Below, in pieces: positions 54,234-63,200 of a stretch of 64,000 bases of DNA. Made by a program: the position numbers and the translations under genes. Below the pieces are notes generated by a model. That model saw only the letters and a list, made by a program, of their open reading frames with translations. It ran no database searches and was not told the origin of the DNA. Numbering within the stretch: the stretch's first letter is position 1; each line of letters begins with the position of its first letter. Source of the stretch: Dromaius novaehollandiae. Its lineage: Eukaryota; Chordata; Aves; Casuariiformes; Dromaiidae. The DNA lies in NCBI RefSeq assembly GCF_036370855.1, contig NC_088111.1, forward strand, positions 19,937,501 through 20,001,500. Direction: 5' to 3'.

Positions 54234-54255
54234 ATGGCGGTGGCGGCGGAAAGCG
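54234..54255 (+). CDS. MFSD1-like coding exon 1 (proposed start)
   Basis: ATGGCGGTGGCGGCGGAAAG ends in C-G before donor GTGGGC, leaving phase 1 that matches exon 2. It gives MAVAAES-A, then TM1. The context GCGACATGG is a good Kozak match. There is no extra support such as a conserved N-terminus, and an alternative upstream or internal start cannot be excluded. Confidence 0.6.
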
Positions 54256-57200
54256 GTGGGCGCCGCGGGGGGAGGGGGTGTTGGCGGCGGTGCGGCCCGG
54301 CAGCGAGGGCGGGGGCGGGCGGGGGCCCCCGGCCTGGCGGCGGGAGCGAGCCTGCGGCCCCGGAGGCCCGGGGCGGAGGCGTGTGGCGGGCAGGGCGCGG
54401 CTGGGCCCCCGGGCTGCCCCGTGGTGGAGGAGCTGCCGGGGCGGCGCGGGAAGGGCCTCGGGCAGGGCGACGCGCGTCCGCGGGGCGCAGCACGATGCGG
54501 TGGCTTCCCTCTGCTCTGCAGCCTACTACAGGTTCCTGGTGCTCTTCTTCAACTGCCTCCTGACCTTCGGCTCTTACTTCTGTTTCGACATCCCCAGTGT
54601 CCTGCAGGACCAGTTCCAAGGGGTGAGTGCTGCGGCCTTGCAAGGCCCGGTAGCTCGTGCAAGGCCGTCTTGGTCCCTGTCCAGCAGGGCATCGGAGAAA
54701 AAAGGTCAAAGCAGCAAGCAGAGACTTCCAACAGTTTGAAATGCTAAAGTTGTTGGGTGCTGGAGATGTGTCTGCAGCCCTGCACAAATAGCACGTGCCA
54801 GGGTTTGATCGTTACTACCTAAGCTGGACTGAAGGACTAGGTACATTGCAGAGGCAAGAGCGGACGAGACTTTTGGGGTCTCCACTTCCAAACTACCTGC
54901 GCAGATGCCGCGCGCTTGCTAGCCGAAAGGCAGAGCAGTGTGGTGAGATGCCGTGCAGTCAGTAGGGTCGCTGCAAGGTAAACGTTAACAGTGTTCCCAG
55001 ATACTAGGAAATTTTGTTCTTCAGGGTGCAAACTGATATCCCCGTTAATTCCTTTTACAGTCTGTCCTGAAATGACAGACTCGAGAAAATCTTACCTGAA
55101 TTCCTGGGTACCTAAAGATTTTACCTGAAGGAGATTCTTACCTGAGGCTCATTTGTCTGTCGTTACTGCAGGTTAATATCTTTGAGAGAGGTGATTTTCC
55201 TCAGGCGTGCAATCTGCTGGCAGGCTAAGCTTCGCTGTCCTGTGCTTCATCTTCTCCAGCACCAAGGGCAGGATTATATTTAGTTTGCATGTAACTCTCC
55301 CTCTTTTTTTTTTTTTAAAGATGTAGTTAATCTGTAACTGTTCAGACAGTGAATTTCAGGCTCAATTGAGTGCAGTTTGTCATTGCTTTACAAGGACAGT
55401 GCTGGATTAAAAAGAAAAAATTAGGTCAGTATTTATTCTTTGTTCCTCCACAACTTCCATAGGACTGTGGGAGAATAGTCAATTACTTATTTATGGAGTA
55501 AAGGAGAGGTGGTTTGATATATATATCCTGTTTTAGGTGCTGTGCAAACAATGTTTTGGTCTGGTAACACTCTCATTATATTTTTGACTCCGGGGAATTT
55601 AGCCTGTACTAGCCTTACCTGAGTGGTACAACAATCGTGTGAGCACCTGAGACCAGTGCTAGCAGTGAAAACAGTTTATTCTAGAGAACTGTTCCCTGCA
55701 GCTTCAGAAATTTCTACTGCAGCAGATCTGAGTAGTTAGTAATCCTGATGGCTCCATAAAAATCATGCGATACTAGGCATACTGTTACGGGGACTGAGAT
55801 GCTGCATGCCTTCCTTACGCTTCTTCAAAGCGCTGCGCTTGTGCCTACTGGTGTGGAAGGCCTAGCATCCATTTCCTGAGAGAGGTAGATCTTTAGCACT
55901 TGGACGATCTAGTTCTTCCTTTCCTGATCATATCATGTAGCGTTGAGGAAATGTTGCTTTTCAGTAGAAGAAAGAAACCTATTAAATTGTGCTAGGACTA
56001 CCCGTTTCCTACCGTTTAGCAAAAGCTTTATGGCTGTGAATTAAAATGGAGTACTGTTAAATTTTACATTTACGCACTACTTAAAACTTTATAGTACGTT
56101 ATGAGGAATCGGAGCAAGCTAAACTAGAGCCAAGAAAATAATGGATCAAATAAATCTTGTGGTGTATTCTTGGCCTTTCTTTTGGACTGAAACGTGTGTA
56201 AAAGTGCTGAGCCCCTGCAGCTGCTGCCACAGTGAAGGAAAGGGAAGATGTACTGATGGTCAGCCGTTTCTCGGTTGTTAAGAGTTGGCTTCCTGGGAGA
56301 AGAGACAAGCCCTCTAATTCCTGGTTGTGGAAATAGGGACTGAGTAGGAGAAATAAAAATCTAGTAGGAAAGAACTCCCTTCATCTTTAAAGGGGGCCTG
56401 GGAACGCTTGGGTTTTCCTCCGTAGCTCCTGTCTGCTTTCTAACACAGTTTCTTGGACTTGTTATGCAGAACTTGACCTGCCCCAATGGAACCCATCATA
56501 ACAGCACTGGGCACAATAGCACGTTGGATTGTGTGGAAGGCTTGGGAATGACACCTGCACAATACAACTTGCTGTATGCCATCTACGCTTGGACGTAAGG
56601 CACTTCTCTCCTACTTTGTGGGGATGGGGTAGTTGGCTGGTTGTTTCCTAGAACCAAACCCCAAATGTTTCTGTTCTTGTTTTCTCCTAGAAATGCAGTA
56701 GTGGTGATTCTGGCTGGATTCCTGATCGATAAACTAGGAAATCGCTGTAAGTTCTGAGGACTGGTTCATTTATTCTTGTACCGAAGTGATATTTCAAGCT
56801 GTTCTTTCAGTGCAAAGGAGTGGTCAAAGACTCCATTTTAGTGAGATCTTACAGGGGTGGGAAAGGAGGTCCAGCTTTGTGTGGTGGGGCCCCAGGGTTT
56901 AGTAGATTTGCTCCGTGAATGCAACTGAGGCCTTTTCATCCTTTGACCACTGACTTATTTGAATTTACACAGCGGTGTAGTAAACATGCTTTCCTCTGGC
57001 ACAGATATGACAGGGAATGAATAGTGTTACCTGTTTTTGATGGGACAAACTGATAGCGTTGTTCCCTGCTCTGACATTGTTCTGGTGCGTGGTATAATCT
57101 AAGGCCCGGCAGTCCTAACAAATGCGGTATGCTCTGTCTCTGTGTCACGGGTAAGCGTCTTATCGATGAGGAGATGGAGGCACAGGGAGAGAAATGGTTT

Positions 57201-60200
57201 GCTGTAGGCCATAGTCCATAGTGGAGCTCAGGGTAGGAACTGCAACTCTAGAGTCCTCTCCTGACTCATCTGCCTCTCTAAGCTTCCACCTTAGTAATAT
57301 CTTAGTCATTTTGAGTATTCCCATAAATTCTTTACAAAATTGAAATAACGAGTCAATTGATGGAAGCTCTCAGGTTTAGCTTCTGTTTTGAGTTTGATCT
57401 TTTTTGACAAAAAGTGCTTTGTCCTGATTTTAGCATGTCTGCTGAGGTTTGTGTATTTTTTTTTTTCTTCCCTGTTTCTTCCTAGTTGGTGTCTTTGTTT
57501 TCTCCCTGCTGACTGTGCTGGGATCATCGATCTTTGCTCTGGGCTCTCATTTCAAGGGGTCACCGTATCTCCTGCCACTGATGCTGACAGGAAGACTGCT
57601 CTTTGGCTCTGGAAATGGGTCACTTACTAGTAAGGAATTCACCTGTTTTTTAGGTCTTACCTGAGAGTCACAACATCCGTATTTTGCCTCCTAGACACTT
57701 ATCCCAGCAGTCAGCTTCACCTGCTCTGCACCAGGAACCTATGTTGTTAACAGAAGAACGCTGCCCCTTGAAGGGTTACATGCATTTCAGGTGCCTTGAA
57801 ATGTTTAAGTCTTTCACTCAAACAAGTGTGTCCTTCTCCCAAGAATAGGAGCTGTCATATCAGTGCTATGCCTTGGAGGGTATTATTTTTGTCTTGCCTT
57901 ATTTGAGGGGTAAGTTCACCTCCCATGTCCCAGCATGCCTAAGGAATCTTAACTCGCCAAGTGGACAAGCAGTATCTCCACTTGTGATGCTCAGAGGTCT
58001 CTTCCACCCAGCTCAGGCGCTGTAGCTTGAGAAGCCAGGTTCGTTGCTTTTGTGTAATGCTCTTGACTAGGTCTGTCTGTTCAAGAAAGAATTTTTCTTT
58101 TTTTTTCCTCCAAGTTGTGCAGAATCGTATCACAGCCTTCTGGTTCAAAGGCAAGGAGCTGGCACTGGCGTTTGGACTGACCCTGTCTTTCTCCCGTCTT
58201 GGAAGCGTCCTCAACTTCTTCTTCACCCAGCAGTTTGAGACGCGCTTTGGAATACAGTGGACACTCTGGGGGGGTGAGTTTCTTTGGGTCTTTGGCTTTC
58301 TGTCCTCTAGGCCTGAGACTAGACTGTTTAGACCAGCTAGTCCAGAACCTCAAAGACACAATGAAGATAGCAGTAGGAGGCACGTTGTTTTCCAGCCAGT
58401 TTTCCCTGCTGCTTTCCATTACTAGTTTGAGTATGCAGTGGAATGGTGCTTTCTTCATTGCTGCCTGAAACTTCTCTCTAAAGCTGTAGTATTTGCAGCA
58501 TTCCTATAAAATTTTAACATCTGCAGTCATGAATAACCAGTACTTAGTGTACATTTGCTCCCATTGAGTGAATGGAAACATAAGAGTGAAACAAGAGAAG
58601 AAGCTAATGCATTTGTTCTTCTGTATTTTGGCCAGCAAAATACCACTGGTTCTGAAGTACTCTGTATATTGGTCTCAACATGAGTTGTCTTGCATAGGGA
58701 TAGATCTAAGACATAGGTTTAAATCACCGTGAGAAGCAGAATCCGCATTGCATGTTTCTTAGTGTGGATCTGTTCTACGGCCTGTATCTTTTGAAGATTT
58801 GGGTTTCTGTCCTCTCTTCTGTGCAGCGAGATGGGATCCATCTCTAGTGGAAGGGATGATCTAGGGTCATAGTACAGTTAAGCAGCAGCACCTAGATGCT
58901 CAGGTATTTTAGAAATGCTCGGGAGTGGTGGTGTTAGGGAGACCTGCCTTGTGACGTCCCTTGTTTACAGTCAGAGACTTAGTGATTATAGGAGAGAGTT
59001 ATTTCTCAGATAACGAAACAGTATGGGCCCTCACCAGTGGAGAAGAGGATACATGTGTGAGAGAAACCTCTTGCAGAACAAGCCCTGTTGCTCTCCTCTG
59101 CTTATTTCAGTTGCGAGAGAGAAACTCTCTGTCAGGCATGGCCTGCACATCCCATCTGACACTGCAAATATTTCCTGAGCACAGAACTAACAAAGGCAGT
59201 GCAGCAACTTCAGTAGCCCGTGAAGGCACAAATACACCAGTCAAAGTGCATATGCATCATAGAGATTGTTTTGGCTCTTTGGAAAACAAAACAGAGCTCT
59301 TATAAAAAGAGATTTTGTATGCAGCAGATGACCGTTGCCAGACTCACTTCTGGCATATCTGGCATAATCTGACTCAATTCTCTGGAGCTGAGCTAATGGG
59401 TCATATTGCTGTAGTAACTGCAGTTGGTCAAATAAATGGCTTCCAATGCTAGCCCATGGTGATAACCTCCTGCTCCTGGGAGCATCAAAGTTCCTTAGTT
59501 TCCTTTGATTATTTTGACCTTGGGTTTGTTACACACAGACCTTCTGCTATTTAGAAAGAAGGCATTCTGGCCATAGTCTAACAAAGTGTCCGTCCTTGGA
59601 GATGGATAGGGCTCTGGCTTCACAGCCCCCAGGCTGTTCTGTCCTGCAGTTCCAGCATATGGTCTGCCGTGTTTGGAACAAAGCTGAGCTTGCATCAGCC
59701 TGGGTTTGTAAGCATGGAAACCCTTGCACTCCAGTGCAAGCTACAAATCGGAATAAGTAAACACCTTTAAGGCAGGATAATGGTGAATGGTGGAGGGCAA
59801 TAGAAATTTTGTGGACAAAGAGCTTGAGGACTGTATCTAACAGTTGTTAAGAGGCAAAAGGTTCTGCTATATGCCTGCAGTAGGGAAGGCTGTTAACATT
59901 AAGAGAAGCCAGGAATGTGAGTCATAGAGAATTCTGCACCTTACATGCAATTGGTTCTGTCATTCAGCTCTCTCAGCCTGAGGAATTTCTGCAATCTGTT
60001 GCGTGTTTTCCAGGTACTCTGCTCTGTGTGCTTGGGTTTGTTTCAGCCATCACAGTCAGCGTGCTAGATAAAGTGGGCATGAAGCAGCTTGGCTTGGATG
60101 GTGTTATCCAGCAAGAATCCAAAAAAGTGGTATGTGGTGCACAGCTTTTCCCCTCAGTCTTTGAAGGGCTGAGGTGGGTGACTATCAAGTGCGTAGTAAG

Positions 60201-63200
60201 AGCTGTTCATGGCTGAAAGAGGGCGTTAATGGCACTTTGCAAAATCTTGCATAGTTGTTCTTCAGCTAAGTCTGAGGATATTGCACCTGCAAGCCACCAG
60301 AAAAATACAAATTATTTTTGTTTAGAGTATATGCATTTCTGGCTTTCCAGAGAGCTGACTTAGCACTCATAGCATGTTACTTTTTTGAGCCAGTAACTAT
60401 TTGACTGTAGGTGGCTCAAGTGAGGATTTGTTTGTGGATAAAACTAGATACTAGCCTCTCTCTGGAACTGCTTGCTTGTTTATAGGAGCCGTGACAGAAA
60501 ATAGCTAACTTGGTCAGTACTGGACCATCCTCTGCCAGCCCTTACCTTCCATTCCTCTTGGCATTCTTCAGTCTAGGAATAAGCATTACAAGCAGCAGGT
60601 TGCAATGTTTATGGCACTTAAATCTATTGGACAGCTCCCTTCTTGTGACAGTATTCTTACTGATTTCTGTATCCCACTATTGTGACTTCAGTTATACTGT
60701 GTCTTTTCCCTGCATTTCACATAGTACTTTGTAATAGGTTCTGAATACAGCCTGCTTAGAATAGTCTCTTGCAGCCATAATCTTTAAAAAATAAGAAGAA
60801 AGAGGGTTTGGGGGTTTTTTTGTTTGTTTTACTGAGTAGTGTTAAAGAAGAGATGCTCTGGAGTCACAGCAGATGCCAAATTTCTCTTAGAGGTGCACGA
60901 GCAGCCTTTTAATCCCCTTTTACATGCTGTTCCTTCTTAAACCTTTTGTGACCTTTGATAGCTTTTAGAAGGGGACATCTGTGTGAAGTTGAAGGCTATT
61001 TCCTGTTGAGTGACGGCACATCTTTTCTTTGCAGAGGATACAGGACATCCGGCGTCTTCCCCTTCGCTACTGGCTCCTGGTCCTCACCATCATGTTCTTC
61101 TACAACGGAGTCTTCCCCTTTGTGGCAGATGCCAGGTACTGGCCTTATGGCCATAGTCACGCTGACTGATACAAGCCCAGCAGCTTGCCTGGGCTATAAG
61201 TCTTGCAGCTCTTGATTTTTAGTTGAGTGGGAAACAGGCTTGCTCCTTCTGCTCATGAAACACAGGGAAGCATGTCTTTAACACTTATTTAAAGATTATG
61301 AGGGTTCTTTGAGCTTTTCTTCCTTTCAAAGACAATGTGAGATGAACAAGACTTCTGAAGCAAAGCAGAAGTAACTTGAAAGGAAAAGCTGCATCCAGTA
61401 TTTAAAGCTGGGAACACTGCTAAAGGAGAAACAAAAAGATGTGGGAGGAGGGGGAAGACTTTTTTTTTTTTAATAGCCTGCAGACATCTCACATTTGCAA
61501 TAATCCAACAAAGTGGCTGTCTTCAGAGATGGTGGGGCTTTATTTTCACAGGCCCCACGCAGTTCTGTCTTGGAGTTCTGGCTACAGTCTGCTGTGTTTG
61601 GAACAAAGCTAAGCTTGCATCAACCTGGGTTTCTAAGTGAGGAAACCCCTGCACCCCAATGCAAGCCTCGTAGACTTCATTTTTTCATCTTGGTTTGCTT
61701 AAGATAAAGAAGCAACCTCCCTGACTGAATCGGGACTCCTGCTTCTGTCCTTGGCTCTGCCACAAACTATCGTTTTGCTGCCTTCTTTGTGTTTGTAAAA
61801 CATGGATGATGCAGCTTCTAGCACATAGTGATTGTGAATGTAAGTACTAGCAAAAGTCCTGGAGTAAAAACATGAAAATTGTTTTTGGTAACATTTCATA
61901 GTGATGTATAGGAAGCGACTCAGAAGTCTGGAGTGAGGAAGTCTTGTAATAAACACAGTTAGTCTCTTAATAGTAAAATAAAGACATTAAAGATGGCAAG
62001 GATCATCAAGGCCTTGATGAGAAGGGCTTTCTGTGAGTTGCCTTATCCTTTTAGCTCGAAAAAGTGCCTGTCAGTCGCACAAAATCCTGATTTCTGCAAT
62101 TCTGCCTGCATGCATTCTGTTGGGGAGCAAAAATCCAGGCACCAAGAACCATATTTCAAACATCTTTTCTGGCAAATAATGCCATGCTGCTTTCCCAGAG
62201 GAAAAATTATGGTCCCAAGGCCACTGATGTTTGGTGAATTCTATTGCAGTAAATCTTCAGGGGACATGGTCTTGTTTCCTTCTTTCATGACAGCACATAC
62301 TATAAAAGCTCATTGTTACTAATAAAATTAGTAACCATGTAAGTAACCAAACTAGTTTTGAATAGGTACGAGTTTTCTAAACAAACCAGTGTCTCAAAGC
62401 TGTTGAGCTGTGACTGTAAATTCTGTAAAGAATATGAGCAAGTTTTTATGCCATTTTTGTGTATCCCCAACAAAGGTGAAAGGCTGACATCCTGACAATG
62501 AAAACAAAATTTAGTTTATGTTCTTTGCTTTAACTAGGTCTCCTTAAAGATGCTGAAGAGCAAAAGGGCATTTCCTGGTACTTTTAACACACAGTTGTTT
62601 GACTTAAATGCTGATCTTCCCTGATGGGTTGCTTAAATGTGTTTGACTTCTAAACATTTTCCTGCCCCTCAGCATTCTCACTCCACTATTGAGAAAGCTT
62701 TCTGCCTCTTCAAAGGGAAATGTAAAAAAATCAGTTTGTATGTCTTGCACGGGTGATTGCAAATTTCTGCTTGTGAGCTGTGCTGATGTAATTGCACAAT
62801 TTTAATATGCAAGATTTTAACCTGCAGTTTTACTCTGAACTTGCAAAGGAGTCTTGGAAGTGGTGACTTAAGCTAACAACTTCTCTATGATGCACACCAG
62901 TTAAAAAGCAAACAAAAACAAGCCAGAAAAAAATGACTGGACCTACAAACCAGACTGAACTTGTTTGCAAGTCCTCTCATTAAAATCCATCTCTGTCCAT
63001 ATGTTTGTGCTCAGACTTACTTTCTGCCAAAATAACCAGATCAAGAATCCTAATTATGTAACTTTTTTCCCCTTCATTTTATTTTTAGCAAGTTTATCCA
63101 GGATAAATATTCTGGTTACAGTCAGCAGGCAGCCGCTTATATTGCTGGGGCAGTGTACGACAGCTCCCTTGTTCTCTCTGCAGCAGTTGGCATATTAATC

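Larger units (their letters stand above)
53640..54510 (+). promoter_or_regulatory. CpG-island promoter of the MFSD1-like gene
   Basis: About 870 bp are very G+C rich with dense CpG, covering the presumed promoter, exon 1 and the start of intron 1. GGGGCGGGGCGGG boxes (54012-54030, 54059-54068) lie 170-220 bp upstream of the proposed ATG. No TATA box. Long open frames on both strands here are composition artefacts. Confidence 0.8.
61136..63088. other. MFSD1-like intron 8
   Basis: An intron of 1953 bp. It holds copy B of the dispersed repeat (61491-61669) and a MIR-like remnant (about 61712-61880). The rest is unassigned. Confidence 0.7.

Noticed and set aside
53330-54787. 485-codon open frame on the minus strand and 309-codon frame on the plus strand (53634-54563)
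   Set aside because: They span the GC-rich promoter of the MFSD1-like gene with no domain or conserved motif; stop codons are rare there because of base composition.
58027-58458. 132-codon plus-strand and 125-codon minus-strand open frames
   Set aside because: They overlap MFSD1-like exon 6 and its flanking introns; the true exon is defined by its splice sites and homology.
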